From positions 836,001 through 900,000 of the forward strand of contig NW_018344127.1 of assembly GCF_002099425.1 (NCBI RefSeq): a stretch of DNA of 64,000 nucleotides, in the 5' to 3' direction. Below the pieces are notes generated by a model. The model was given only the letters and a program-made list of their open reading frames with translations, did not search any database and had not been told where the DNA came from. Position numbers and translations under genes: made by a program. The stretch's first letter is position 1, and each line of letters starts with the position of its first letter. This document shows, in pieces, positions 41,691 to 52,179 of the stretch. Source of the stretch: Phascolarctos cinereus (Eukaryota; Chordata; Mammalia; Diprotodontia; Phascolarctidae).

Positions 41691-41985
41691 TTACCTGAAC
41701 TTTGAGCTATCTTCTATATATTCCTTTGTAGTTGTGAGTTACTTGCTCATTCTATACATTTCTTTCGTAGTTGTGAGTTACTTGTGCATCATTATCTTCA
41801 GACAAATCACGTTTTTCTCCTTATATGTCACCCTACAGAAAATGCAGAAGAGGGAAAAGGATTCATAGAAACCTATGAAGAGATATTAAAAACACATAGA
41901 GCATTTCACTTCCCACATCAGCTTTCCCAGAAGGGAATGGAACTTTGTACTAAAGAGAACTTTTTTGACATTTCATTAAGTCAAT
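41691..41985. other. Unassigned, with a short tandem duplication at about 41725-41795
   Basis: A unit of about 48 bases containing 'gtagttgtgagttacttg' occurs twice in tandem. It may be upstream L3/CR1 sequence. Confidence 0.5.
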
Positions 41986-41989
41986 AAAT

Positions 41990-42335
41990 TAACATTATTA
42001 ATTACTCCCTAAGTGCTAGGGATACATAGAAAGGTAAAAATTGTCCATTACCCTCAAAGAACTCACATTCAAAAGGGAGAGACAACATGTGAATAATTAT
42101 GTACAAACAAGATATGTACAGTGCAATGGAAAGTGATCTCAGAGAGAAGGCACTGAGTGCTAGGAGGAGTAGCATGGGCAGGGGGGAGAGAGAAGAGGAA
42201 AGTTCTCCTGCAGAAGGTGGGATTTGAGCTGAGTTTTGAAGGAAGCCAAGAAGGTAGCAAGCAGAGATGGAAAAGAGAGCTTTCCATGCATGGGTGAAAG
42301 CCAGTGCAAGCTCCAGAACTAAGAAATAAATTAAG
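41990..42335 (-). mobile_element. L2 LINE, antisense
   Basis: It has 'agtgctagggatacatagaa', 'taccctcaaagaactcacat', 'tcctgcagaaggtgggattt' and 'gagctgagttttgaaggaag'. Confidence 0.85.
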
Positions 42336-42339
42336 AGCA

Positions 42340-42684
42340 AATAAATCTGTGTTACTATTCCTGAGCTCTTGAGATCAGGAGTGGACATTGGAGTCTGAAG
42401 GGAGATGGTAGTCAAGGTGATGATGGTTTGACCTGCCTATAACATGCATCTTTCTGTCTCTCTCTCCTTCAGAGCGCTTTAGCTAGGCTGCCTTGACTTC
42501 CCTATGTGTTAGCAGTTGGTAGGGATGGCTGGCTCCTTCTCCACACACTAACCCCAGATGATGGCTGCAAGGATTGGATTGAAAGTAAGACAAGTGGTCC
42601 AAGAGTGTGGCGTCTCTCTCAGCCCCTGCCCAGCACACACCCCTCCAAGCTTATCTGAAATTTGGTGGCATTGAGTATTTATTG
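42340..42684. other. Unassigned interval
   Basis: No repeat or gene was recognised over about 345 bases. It precedes a T/G-run and an LTR-like block. Confidence 0.3.
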
Positions 42685-42689
42685 CTAGG

Positions 42690-42718
42690 TTTTTTTTTTG
42701 GGGGGGGGGTGGGGGAGG
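42690..42718 (+). repeat. Poly-T followed by G-run (possible G-quadruplex)
   Basis: Ten Ts are followed by a G tract broken once by T and then by A. The plus strand could form a G-quadruplex. Confidence 0.7.
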
Positions 42719-42719
42719 T

Positions 42720-43290
42720 TTCTACACAATGATTTCTTCCCTCATTGATAACTGTGGAGGCTGGACTGGAAACAGGTCTAGTGGTTTGGGAGAGGGGATT
42801 TCACTTCCCTTTCTATTTCCCCATTCAAAGTCCAGCCTCTCAAAGGCATTTCTGAGCCTGCCCAAAGAATTCACTCCATCCAGAACTATTTCTCTAGGTG
42901 GAATTCTTATCCCACCATAGTTCATTGTTCATTGACTGGGTGGAGGTGGATTCCATTGCCAGGCAGGAGTGGTCTGCCTTGAGATGAGTCTCTTTGGCCA
43001 AGAGTGAAATAATCAGAGTCACATAGCCAGTCCCTCATTAGAATAGGCCCACCTTTCATTATAATGTTCATTTTGTCATTAAGTGTTAAGCAATTAGTGT
43101 TGATTTCCACCTGGCAGGAACTCCCACTCTCCAAGGGTATTTAAACATCCGGCAGCCCCCAAGGGGTGTCTTTTATTTTCTAGAGAAAGGCACTGACCTC
43201 AACCTATTAGTTATTTGTTGCCATAGCTAATAAATTGATGATTAATTACTCAGAAATTATGTCTCTTGGAGTTTTCATTCATCATACGAG
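42720..43290 (+). mobile_element. LTR-like block (possible old endogenous retrovirus kin)
   Basis: A TATA-box-like TATTTAAA at 43138-43145 is followed 84 bases on by AATAAA at 43229-43234. The end 'ttggagttttcattca' is common at the 3' end of ERVL/MaLR-type LTRs. No target-site duplication or left boundary was found, so both ends and the family are uncertain. Confidence 0.35.
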
Positions 43291-43299
43291 GCTCTTGGT

Positions 43300-43905
43300 T
43301 TAGTTCTTTCCCCAGCTTGCTCTCATGATACCCGTCTATCCATAGATGCCACACTATTATTTATTTTGTTGTGCAAATGTTTCCAGTAAATGGACTTTTA
43401 TCTGAACCACAAAGAGGCAATGGGTAACTGGAGATAGATGTAAATGTATGATTAAGCAAGAAGCACAACCCTGCACATGTATCAGGAACTTTCCTAACTG
43501 AAGGCTCAGAGCAATCCGACTTAGCTAAGAACTTTTCACCTAAAATAAAGTCCCAACACCTGAAGAAGAACCTAAGTGGATCCTGAGGCCATTAATCACC
43601 ACTCCCCCACACTCTGGTATTAAAATGAGATAAAAATACAAAATGCTTAAGAGAAATAGGAAAGGAACTTAGAAGAGAGTTGATCTGTCAACTTCCTCAT
43701 GTAAGCAATGAAGAAGGTTGGCTCTTCCAACTCAAATCCATCCCCTTCCTGGTCCCAAACAACAATTATCTCTGCAAGGCACCAGGATCAATGCTTACTT
43801 TCCATTGAGAGATATCCCTCAGATGTCTTCCAATGAAAACCATGACAAACCTATAATTTCATGAAATTCATTGGGGAACTCATCAAACTGATCAGGGACT
43901 TCCCT
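43300..43905. other. Unassigned interval
   Basis: No repeat match or coding frame was recognised over about 600 bases. Confidence 0.35.
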
Positions 43906-43909
43906 GATC

Positions 43910-44165
43910 AACCCCCCTTACCTTGGGAACCTCCAAGGCCTTCCTATTGCTTCTAGGATTAAAAAAACTCTGTGTTTGATCAATTTAGATCCTCCACAAT
44001 CTTGTTCCAACCTACTTTTCAGACTTGTCCCATTGCTGCCTTTAACACACTCGATAATCTAGCCAAACTGAACTAATTGTACTTGCCTGAACTCAGCATG
44101 CTGCATCTTATTTCTGGGCATTTGCTCAGGCCATGCCTCACGCCAGGCACGCATCTCCTTCTCCT
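43910..44165 (+). mobile_element. L2 LINE, sense, left part of a split copy
   Basis: It has 'aaggccttcctattgcttct', 'agatcctccacaatcttgtt', 'gaactaattgtacttgcctg' and 'ctgggcatttgctcaggcca'. It resumes at about 44860. Confidence 0.8.
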
Positions 44166-44855
44166 GACTTGAAGCCTAGGGCCCTTGGACGTGCCCTGTA
44201 CAGACTCCTGTGGAATTGCAGACATTTGGCTACATTCCACCGTGCATTTTCTTGCTTATGTGTCAGAAGAAGGCTAGCCAAATAAGATGTTAATGTCAAG
44301 AAAGCTCATGTAAAAACCCCACTTAAGGCATCCTCCTGCTTCAAGAAGGAAATAAAGGTGAAGACTTGAGATTAAGGGACAAGGCCATAGTTGGGTTCCC
44401 TCTGCCCCAGGGTACCCCAGAGGCCCAAGAAGAGCTCCACTCAAAGCTCTGTCTCAACAGGCTAGACCTTGGCTTGACTACATCATCGCCATGCCATTCT
44501 CATCAAATCTAGTCTGTGCAAATTTGTCCAGAGGATAGGTTAGTGAAGAAAGGTCCCAAACCACTAGGACTGCAGAAGGAGCCCAGCATACATAATATAC
44601 AAATTCAGCAGATTCTCATCACTCAGCCAGAAGCAAGAACTGCTATCCCTGGTAAGGGGCCAAGTAGCCATCTGCCAGGGTTTTGCAGATAAGACCATAT
44701 GGAGAAGCAGATGCCTGAGTTTACATGTAACAAGCCTTTGTCCAGACACGCTTATGACACATTGCTCAACAAGGCTCCCCAGAACTGAACAATGGGTAGT
44801 GAAATCAAAAATTAAAAGAAAAATACATCTTTCTATCCACCTATCACTCACCTAG
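44166..44855. other. Unidentified insertion of about 690 bases inside an L2
   Basis: It separates two parts of one L2 copy, so it is probably an inserted element or old rearrangement. It has an AATAAA-like 'ggaaataaaggtg' near 44350, which might suit an LTR. I cannot define ends, duplication or family. Confidence 0.35.
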
Positions 44856-44859
44856 CATC

Positions 44860-45060
44860 TCATACCTGTAGATATATTTTTCATTGACATAAATGAATGA
44901 AAGATTTTGGTTTTGTATGCTTAGTGTGTCCCCCATTAGACTGTGAGCTTGTTGAGAGCAAGGGTTGTGTTCTTGCCTTTCTTTGTATTCTCATAATTTA
45001 GCACAATGCCTAACATATGGTAAGTACTTAAGAAATGCTTGTTGACTTATTCCTGGTGTT
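44860..45060 (+). mobile_element. L2 LINE 3' end, sense, right part
   Basis: It has 'ccattagactgtgagcttgt', 'tgagagcaagggttgtgttc' and 'gtaagtacttaagaaatgct'. Confidence 0.8.
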
Positions 45061-45184
45061 GGAAATCCCTCTATGAATGTAGGTCACAATTTGCCTGTGA
45101 ATAAGCAAAAAAGACCTGGATAAGCCATGGGGAAGGTCACACAGTTAGCATCAACCCAAGTATTCTAAGTGGTATCACTCTGGC

Positions 45185-45690
45185 TCTCCCAAATCACTCC
45201 AGTTTTCATTGATTGGCTAATAATAGGTCCCAGGCTAAGCTCAGCTTGGTCATTGTTTGGGCTGTGATTGATAATAATGTAAATTTATAACTAATATATG
45301 TATTTAGAATAAATGTAAATAGCAATTGTTTCTGTTTTGGCCAGAAACTCTGAGGGTCTTCCCCTCCCAGATCTATTTTTTAAGAGACCACTCCTTTCCT
45401 CATTTCTTAGCAAGCCTTAATAGCTGAACAGTCTTTGCCTCTGTCAGGCTGAGACCTGTTAAAGACCTTATCTTGAAAAGGCCAAGGTTCCCCACTGCAT
45501 TCTGGGCCATCTCCAGTTGTCCTGATCTGTATCTGGCCACTGGATCCAGGTGGCTCTGGAGGAGAAAGTGAGGCTGGCGACTTTGTATAGCCCTCCCTCA
45601 CTTAAAACCAATTTACTTGCATGCCATGGCATCACCTTCCTGATGTCATGGTCCTCTTCAAGAATGAAGGACAAACAGCAAGAAACCCAC
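45185..45690 (+). mobile_element. Shared-tail non-LTR element, sense
   Basis: The right end is 'gatgtcatggtcctcttcaa' plus 'gaatgaaggacaaacagc', the same tail as at 20098 and 32820. The preceding block ('ctggaggagaaagtgaggct' and 'ccctccctcacttaaaacca') also matches the antisense copy at 20098-20310. The left limit is uncertain. Confidence 0.6.
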
Positions 45691-45729
45691 GTCTTCTGAA
45701 CACCAACTCCAATAAGAAAAAGGAAGTCA

Positions 45730-45800
45730 ATAAGCATTCATATGGCACCTACTCTGTGCTAAGTACTTTTTACAATATCATCTTTACTCTGGTCATCGTA
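45730..45800 (-). mobile_element. L2 3' end, antisense, short
   Basis: It has 'agcattcatatggcacctac' and 'tctgtgctaagtac'. Confidence 0.6.
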
Positions 45801-45929
45801 GTACCCTTCTTCCATAGAGGTTAGTAAAAATAATTAAACAAAAGTGATAGGATTAGAGAGATGTTAAAGGATTGCCTTGCTGCAGCGAGGACACAGCTGA
45901 GATTATGTAACAAACAAACAAAAATGTGT

Positions 45930-46800
45930 AGTGGACCCAGTCCATCTGGTTTGGGGATTTTTCTCCAGCTTTGTTCAGCAACACAAGAATAGAAGTGGAT
46001 ATAGCAGAGCCAAGGCTTTGTAGGGCAAGATCAATGACCAGATGAAGGAATGAGTGACTTGAGAGAAGAGAATAGTACAGAGTAGAAATGGTTCATCAAG
46101 GGGTGAGGATGGGAAAGGAAGGAGGGTGTAGCAGTTCAGAGTGAGTCTGGGCAAAACGGAGGGGTAGAAGGATTAGGGGTCACAAAGAGAGTGGAGAATG
46201 AGGTTAGGGATCATAAGTAGGAGGGAAACATGGAATAATAAAAGACTATTATCAGATAAAGGAATTTATGAGTTCATGAACATGCAAACAGCATTTGTAG
46301 GTGATGACAAGTTTAAGGACCTGACCAACTCTGTGTGGGGGGCTGAGATAGGATGGAGAAGTAGGTCATGAGAAATGAGCAAATTGAGTAACTTGGAAGT
46401 TAAGGTACTTAAGGAAGTATGAATATGTATGTTGAAGTCCTCCACTTTGAGAGAAATAGTTGAAGAGGAAAGACCATGAGCCAGGCACTGAACTCTTTGT
46501 ATTCTGGAGGTCAGTAAACAGAAGCGCTCAGAATCTGGATTGGGTGCTAAATATGGATTGAATGAACCTCAGAGGAGGAGAGGTTAGTGAGTGGTGGTGG
46601 TCAAAGGAGAGCCTTGGAAATGGAGATTGGGAACAAGGAGTGTTCTGACCCTCATTATGACCAAGGAGTCAGAGGTAGGAAGGAAAGTGCAACCAGAGAT
46701 GGAAGGTGTGGCCAGAGAGGGTTTGTCATCCTCCAGACCTCAGTGAGTGTAAGAAGAAAAGAGTGAGAAGGAAAAGGCTGAAGAGAGGCCAGAAGGCACA
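45930..46800 (-). mobile_element. L2 LINE, antisense, endonuclease-region part of ORF2
   Basis: Read on the minus strand it matches the L2 endonuclease stretch. Near 46440 the text 'gaggacttcaacatacatat' encodes a DFNIHI motif, as in L2 'GDFNIHVD'. Downstream minus-strand text near 46310 resembles L2 'LDLVITHK.S'. It is diverged with stops. Confidence 0.65.
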
Positions 46801-46965
46801 AATTCACTGCTTACTAACCCTAGGACCTGGATCCATTCATTTCCTATCACTGTCCCTCACTAATATACTTGTCTGGAAAATGGAACTAATACCGCCCATC
46901 TGCTTGTCTCACAAGATTGTTGTTAAGATCAAATAAGATAATGATCATGAAGAGACAAAGTCAAC
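46801..46965 (+). mobile_element. MIR SINE, sense, diverged
   Basis: It has 'cactaatatacttgtctgga'-type CORE text and 'tcacaagattgttgttaaga' plus 'tcaaataagataatgatcat'. Confidence 0.65.
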
Positions 46966-46995
46966 TTCCATTACATATACGTGTCCTATTCATAC

Positions 46996-47429
46996 TGCTG
47001 CAGTCTGAGAGGTGGAGACCCCTCAAAGACTGGAGTACAGGACAGGGTCATCTGGAATGAATTCACAGACTCAAGTGTTCTGTAAGTCAAGTTGACAAAA
47101 AGTTTATTGGTATGCTATATAGTGGGCAAGGATTCTTAAAGAACCTGCAATCTCAGAGGGGTACAGTTAAAGTTTATATAAGATAAAATAGAATAAAATC
47201 AGGATCAGGGAGTGGTTAAGGACTGGTCAGTTCTTAAAGGAACATGCACTTTTTGTATCTACTGTGCAGGTGTTCACTAGTTCACTAGGAAAAGCCCACA
47301 AAGGCAGCCACATGGAGGTGTGGTTTTAGGCCTGCTATGTCACTAAGTTAACTAGTGGTCAGGGGTAACTGACAGTTGTCCAGTCTGCCACCAGTCAATG
47401 TCTTGTTTGACAAGATAGATGTAGGGAGT

Positions 47430-47462
<33 letters not shown>

Positions 47463-47657
47463 TATATATACACACACACATATATATACACACACATATA
47501 TACACATATATGTATATATGTATATATGTGTGTATATATATACACACACATATATACACATATATATGTATATATGTGTGTATATATATACACATATACA
47601 TATATATCTACACATATGCACACACACATATATATATACACATACATATGTGTGTGT

Positions 47658-47719
<62 letters not shown>

Positions 47720-48041
47720 TATATGCCTTAGGTCCAGAATACAGATAAGGAGGAGTCCAGGATATAGATAGTGAGGTAGGGCAGTAGTATAGATAGTCCA
47801 GTGGGTAAAAATATCTTTATGACCCAGTGCAAAGCCAGTTCAAACTAATAATTCCTTCAGGTGCTGTTTGTAATTGCACCAGGGAGAGAGGTAAGGGTTT
47901 TACTAGGACCCACTCATGAGTAATTGCTAGGCATAGTGTCCTTGGGCTGGGGAAAAACTGACAGGAACAATGTTTCTGAGGCTAGGGAGAAACATGGTCA
48001 TGGAACTGGGGTCTCAGTACAAGTACCCTAGCACCCCATCA
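46996..48041 (-). mobile_element. Solo LTR, antisense (endogenous retrovirus kin), enlarged by a microsatellite
   Basis: On the plus strand it starts TG and ends CA, flanked by a 4-base direct repeat ATAC (46992-46995 and 48042-48045). Read antisense it starts 'tgatggggtgctagggtact' and has AATAAA within 'ccaataaactttttgtcaac', as expected near the R region. A 4-base duplication suits class I (ERV1) elements. About 296 bases are microsatellite, so the LTR proper is about 750 bases. No internal retroviral sequence adjoins it. Confidence 0.65.
47429..47724. repeat. Compound (TACA)n(TA)n(CA)n microsatellite, 296 bases
   Basis: Alternating purine-pyrimidine tract: TACA units, then mixed TA, CA and GTGTAT blocks, then an uninterrupted TA run at about 47669-47711. 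It yields spurious Tyr/Ile/His frames on both strands. Confidence 0.95.
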
Positions 48042-48104
48042 ATACCAATTGCGTAGCATCACAGAATTTCAGAGTTTGGAGAGGCCTCAAAGGTCATCTA
48101 GTCT

Positions 48105-48288
48105 AAACCATATCGGATAGTGCATTAGACTGGGAGTCAGAAAGAAATAGGTTCAAATCCTGCATCTGACTTTCTAATTGTGATTTAGGGCAAGTCATTT
48201 AACCCATCTGTACCTCAATTTCCTTATCTGTAAAAATGACAGTCTGGTGTGATTGTCTTTGGGTGCTGTACAGCTCAAATTCTATGAT
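48105..48288 (+). mobile_element. MIR3/THER1-type SINE, sense, nested in L3
   Basis: It has the tRNA-like head 'tagtgcattagactgggagt', then 'ttaacccatctgtacctcaa' and 'gctcaaattctatgatc'. Confidence 0.75.
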
Positions 48289-48545
48289 CTTTTAGACCTC
48301 CAAAGAGGCCACCTATCTTTTGCCTGAAGGTCTCTGAGAAGGAAAACTACCACCTCTCAAAGCTGCCCATTCTACCTTGGGACAGCTTGATTCTTTAGAA
48401 ACTTTCCTGACATCAGACTTAAGGTTGTCTCTTTGTAACTTCCCTCCACTTCTCCTACTTCTGCCCATTTGTACAAAATAAAATAAGTCTAATCTTTCCT
48501 TGACATGGTGACCCTTCAAATACTGGAAGACCCAAGATAAACATG

Positions 48546-48692
48546 CCTTGTTTTTGTCTCATGTTCCCTCATTACTCTGTGAGTTCCTTGAGAGTAGGAA
48601 TTGTTTTTTGCCCTTTTTTTTTTTTTGCATCTCCAATGCTTGGCACAGAACCTACCTTCATGTAATAGGTAATTAATAAATGTTTATTGACT
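48546..48692 (+). mobile_element. L2 3' end, sense, nested in L3
   Basis: It has 'gtgagttccttgagagtagg', a T run, 'tccaatgcttggcacagaac' and 'ggtaattaataaatgtttat'. Confidence 0.8.
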
Positions 48693-49209
48693 GACACATG
48701 ATATTCTCAGGGCCCTTCACCATTCTGGCTGCCTTCCTCAGGTCCAGTTTATACATTCCAACTAATAAATACCCTTCTTAAATCATGGTGCCCAGAAGTG
48801 AATACAATATGCCAGCTGAGGTCTGACAAGGGAAGAGGGCAACAGGACTCTCCCCTCCTGCTTCCCAACAGTTCCACTGGCCTTGAGACAATCAATGGCC
48901 ACAGAATGAGGGGCTGTCATATCTCACTGTTGACTCCTATGACATTTGCAGTGCACTAAATCTCTAAGACCTTGTTTACACAAACTGTTCTGGATTTCTG
49001 TTCACTGGACCTGTGTGGGTGTTTTTTTTTTTTAGCCCAGAAGTCAGCTTTTATATACATTCCTCCTCAATATCAGCTTACACTATTTGACCTAATTTCT
49101 AGCTTGCAGAAGATCTTTTTGTTTTGTTTTGTTTTTTTCTGAATCCTGAAAGCCAGCCAAGGGACAACCCCCCAATCCTACTTTGTTTTATCTGAACCTT
49201 TAATACGTC

Positions 49210-49375
49210 TGTCACCTATGCCAACGAGCACGGTAAGAGTTCTACATATGTATAGTGCATAAGGCATCCAGACTGCTTCCATATATGATCTCATTTGATC
49301 CCCTACAACAAGTTGTGAGATAGGTGATAGTATCATCAAAATTTTACAGATGGGGAAACTGAGACCAAGAGCAGC
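49210..49375 (-). mobile_element. MIR-type SINE 3' half, antisense
   Basis: It has 'catatatgatctcatttgat', 'gagataggtgatagtatcat' and 'ttttacagatggggaaactg'. Confidence 0.75.
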
Positions 49376-49379
49376 TCCA

Positions 49380-49600
49380 AGCCCAGCCCTTGACCTGCTC
49401 CTCCACCCAGACCCTCAGTATGTTGTGGGCACCAGTGCAGCGCTAGCTGTCCATATTCCAGATGTTTGCCTTGCTCTAGTACATGATTGGCCTCTCCTGC
49501 TTTTCTGGAAGGACACATCCAGGACAATCAATGTCTTTTATGTCACTTGCTAAATGACATCTGGCTTATGTCAACCACGGTGACCCAAGAAAGATTTCTT
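49380..49600. other. Unassigned interval
   Basis: No repeat was recognised. Confidence 0.3.
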
Positions 49601-49890
49601 TTAAATAGAGAACAATATGGAAAGTGAGAAGGTGGTCTGTGATGGGTACAGCCACCAGACGCTATGATCAATTGGCGAAGAAGGGGATGTCACTAGCTGA
49701 GGGCAATCAGGGAAGACTTCATGAAGGAGTTGCATCTCAAGCTGTGCTTTGCAGCCTGGGGAAACTTGAGCTCAGCAGAGAGAAGGGCAGACGTTCCAGA
49801 TGAGGAGCAGGGCAATGGGGAGGCCAGAGGGCCTGGAGCACAGCAGATTGAGGATCCAAAGTCAAGTCCAGCTGGCTAGAGAAGGCAGGG
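49601..49890 (-). mobile_element. L2 LINE, antisense, diverged
   Basis: It has 'atcagggaagacttcatgaa', 'gcagacgttccagatgagga' and 'gaggccagagggcctggagc', in L2 order. Confidence 0.7.
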
Positions 49891-50108
49891 CCCAGCCCTG
49901 CAACAACAGCCTGAACATCTGGCTGCAGCTGTGATTGAATCCTGGCCCCCTAGAACATTGGACCTGGTAAGGAATCGCTTCTCATCCCCCTTACTTCCCA
50001 TAGCATCAATCTTGACATGAAGCTTGACAAATGGAATAGCACATACCTTTGCTAAATGCTAAATATGCTTTCTCTTTCATTGGCATAAAGCCTGCTCCCA
50101 AAAATGCA
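49891..50108. other. Unassigned interval
   Basis: No repeat or gene was recognised. Confidence 0.3.
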
Positions 50109-50365
50109 TGACTTGGAGTCGCCTTATCTCAAGGCCATCCAATCCAGTGCCCTCACAGTAGAGGCAAGGAAACTGAAGCGAGAGAGGCCGTGAGAGCTGT
50201 TCAGAGTCAGCAGCGGCTTAGTGAATGTAAGCATCTGCAGGAACGCCACTGTGGATGCCATGAAATATCTTCACTTCCACATGTATCTTCATCTTCCCCG
50301 TGGTGTGTCAACTTTATGAGGACAGATAGAGACAGATCGTACTCATGAGGCATCTGGTACAGCCA
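50109..50365 (-). mobile_element. MIR3/THER1 fragment, antisense, then a weak L2 3' piece
   Basis: It has 'aaggccatccaatccagtgc' and 'gaggcaaggaaactgaagcg'. At 50240-50350 'gtcaactttatgaggacaga' hints at a sense L2 end. Confidence 0.5.
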
Positions 50366-50615
50366 CAGCAAGCAGAGCACTGGACCTAGAGTTAGGAAGA
50401 CCTGAGTTCAAATCCTGTCTCAGACACTGACTAGCTGTGTGACCTTGAGCAAGTCACTTAACCACTGTCTGCCTCTGTTTCCTCATCTGTGAAATAGGGA
50501 TAATAGCAGCACCTACCTCCCACAGTTATTGTGAAGATCAAAAGAGATAATATTGTAAAGCACTTTGGCCAGTGCCTGGCATATATATCTATAGTAGGTG
50601 CCGTATAAATACTCC
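50366..50615 (+). mobile_element. MIR-type CORE-SINE, sense, full length
   Basis: It has the head 'gcaagcagagcactggacct', then 'gacctgagttcaaatcctgt', 'tagctgtgtgaccttgagca', 'tgtttcctcatctgtgaaat', 'ttattgtgaagatcaaaaga' and 'ccagtgcctggcatatatat'. All segments are present. Confidence 0.9.
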
Positions 50616-50619
50616 CTCC

Positions 50620-51100
50620 CCCTTCCCCTTTCTCCAAGGTGCCCTACCCAGTGCTGAGTTCTCCATAATCATTCCAGCAATTTTCTTGAGCAGCCACCTG
50701 GCACCACCCTCCTGGTATTGCCTAAACAAAACCCAGCTGTGTTTACAGATTTCACAAGACACCCTAATCTCCCTGTTCCAGAGAAAAGATAGACTTCTCT
50801 TTGGCAAGAGACTTGGAAAATAGTCTAAAATGGAAAGCTGGTACAGACTGAAACTGTGTGCACTATTATTCATCCTTTCTCTTGTTTCAAAACCAGACTG
50901 TGGGAAGGGAACAGGTGAGATCTAGATACAGGTAAATGCCATTTTTCTCAATAACATCCAGAGCAGTCCAGTCCAGTGATCTGCATCCATCACAGCACAG
51001 CTATATTTAATGTTGGGCTGGATCTTGTTAAATGTATTAAGAATCCTTGAGAAGATTCAAGTGAACTTGGACAACATGAGAACCTGTATGGCAAGGGTTC
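50620..51100. other. Repeat-free interval of about 480 bases
   Basis: No repeat was recognised. Open frames on both strands (83 and 94 codons) have no familiar motif. It is a candidate for unique or conserved DNA. Confidence 0.4.
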
Positions 51101-51510
51101 CTCACATTTTGGGTGGGGTGTCAACTACCCTTTTGGTAATTGAGGGCAGCCTATTAACAGCTTCCCAGAAGAACGTCTGTGCCCCCCTTAACATAGTGCC
51201 TGGCACATAACAGGTACTTCACAAATGTTTATTGACTGTTAGAGAAAGGTCAGCCCAAAAGCATTTATTAAGTATCTGCTGCATGCTGGGCACTGTGCTA
51301 AGTGCTGGGGGCACAAAAAAGGGCAAACGGTCCCAGCTCCTAACGAGCTTATAGTCTAATGGGGAAGATGACAAACAAATAACTATATGCAAACAAGATA
51401 CAAAAGGATAAATTGAAGATAATTTTACTACCGTAATTTGTGCCTAAGTCTTGGTCCCCTGCCCTGCTTGACTATAAGCTCTATGTGCCAAATAGAAAGC
51501 TTAATAAATA
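51101..51510. mobile_element. Cluster of L2 3' ends in both orientations
   Basis: A sense end at 51100-51240 ('catagtgcctggcacataac') is followed by an antisense end at 51245-51420 ('gcatttattaagtatctgct' and 'cctaacgagcttatagtcta'), then a short sense end at 51440-51500. Confidence 0.75.
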
Positions 51511-51612
51511 TTTAATGGCATCAATTATTATTAATAATCACTCATGCAGTGCCTTAAGGTTTGCAAAGCACTTTGTGAATATTATCTTTTATTATTTTCA
51601 TTATCACATCAA
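51511..51612 (-). mobile_element. MIR-type SINE 3' end, antisense
   Basis: It has 'agtgccttaaggtttgcaaa' and 'gcactttgtgaatattatct'. Confidence 0.7.
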
Positions 51613-51779
51613 TGGACCCATGACATCATTGACATGAGAGGTCTCTCACCCAGCAGATTCCCACCATCCTCACTTTCTCATTCAATACTCTTCTTGCCCA
51701 AGTCACTTCTTTATCAGGTGAACAATAATGGTACCGATGTTGAACATGGACCAGTCTACCTGCTAGACATCCTGAAGCA

Positions 51780-51935
51780 GATCATAGAATGTCAGTGTTG
51801 GGCGGGAACAAGGTACAAAATATGTTAGTGTTGGAAGAAGTCCTAGGACTTACAATGCCAGAGCTGGAAGGGCCTTGGAGAGTATCTAGGCCTACCCCTC
51901 CTCCTTCTTTGGATAAGGAAACTGAGGCTGCGAGT
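51780..51935 (-). repeat. Tandemly repeated MIR3/THER1 end, antisense
   Basis: Three diverged units of about 35 bases, each a version of 'agaatgtcagtgttgg...gg', run before a normal MIR3/THER1 copy ('ccagagctggaagggccttg' and 'ggaaactgaggctgcgagta'). Confidence 0.6.
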
Positions 51936-51939
51936 AGGG

Positions 51940-52175
51940 AATTCGGGTCCCTAATCCTAACTGCCGCCTCCTACATGAAGGAGACCTTTCCTGATTTCCA
52001 CGTTTCTGAGCAATTTCCTGACTTTATTTTGCACTTAGTAAACTGTGAGCAAGTTGCTCCCCTCCGGTAGAATGGAAACTACCCCATATTAGGGAGCGTT
52101 CCATGTTTTGTGTGCCACATAGGTAGCACAGGGCCTGGCACAGAGTTGGCACTCACTAAAAGCTCATTGATTTTC
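51940..52175 (+). mobile_element. L2 LINE 3' region, sense
   Basis: It has 'ctacatgaaggagacctttc', 'ctccggtagaatggaaacta' and 'cagggcctggcacagagttg'. Confidence 0.7.
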
Positions 52176-52179
52176 CCAA

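Larger units (their letters stand above)
48055..49200 (-). mobile_element. L3/CR1 LINE, antisense, with two nested repeats
   Basis: It begins at the left with 3' UTR antisense 'gaatttcagagtttggagag', continues at 48286-48545 ('tctctgagaaggaaaactac' and 'cttcaaatactggaagaccc'), and again from 48695 ('cagggcccttcaccattctg', 'gtgcccagaagtgaatacaa' and 'catatctcactgttgactcc'). A MIR3 SINE and an L2 end sit in the two gaps. Confidence 0.85.

Noticed and set aside
47348-47771. Several open frames of 68-131 codons rich in Tyr, Ile, His and Val
   Set aside because: They are translations of the TACA/TA/CA microsatellite inside a solo LTR, not proteins.
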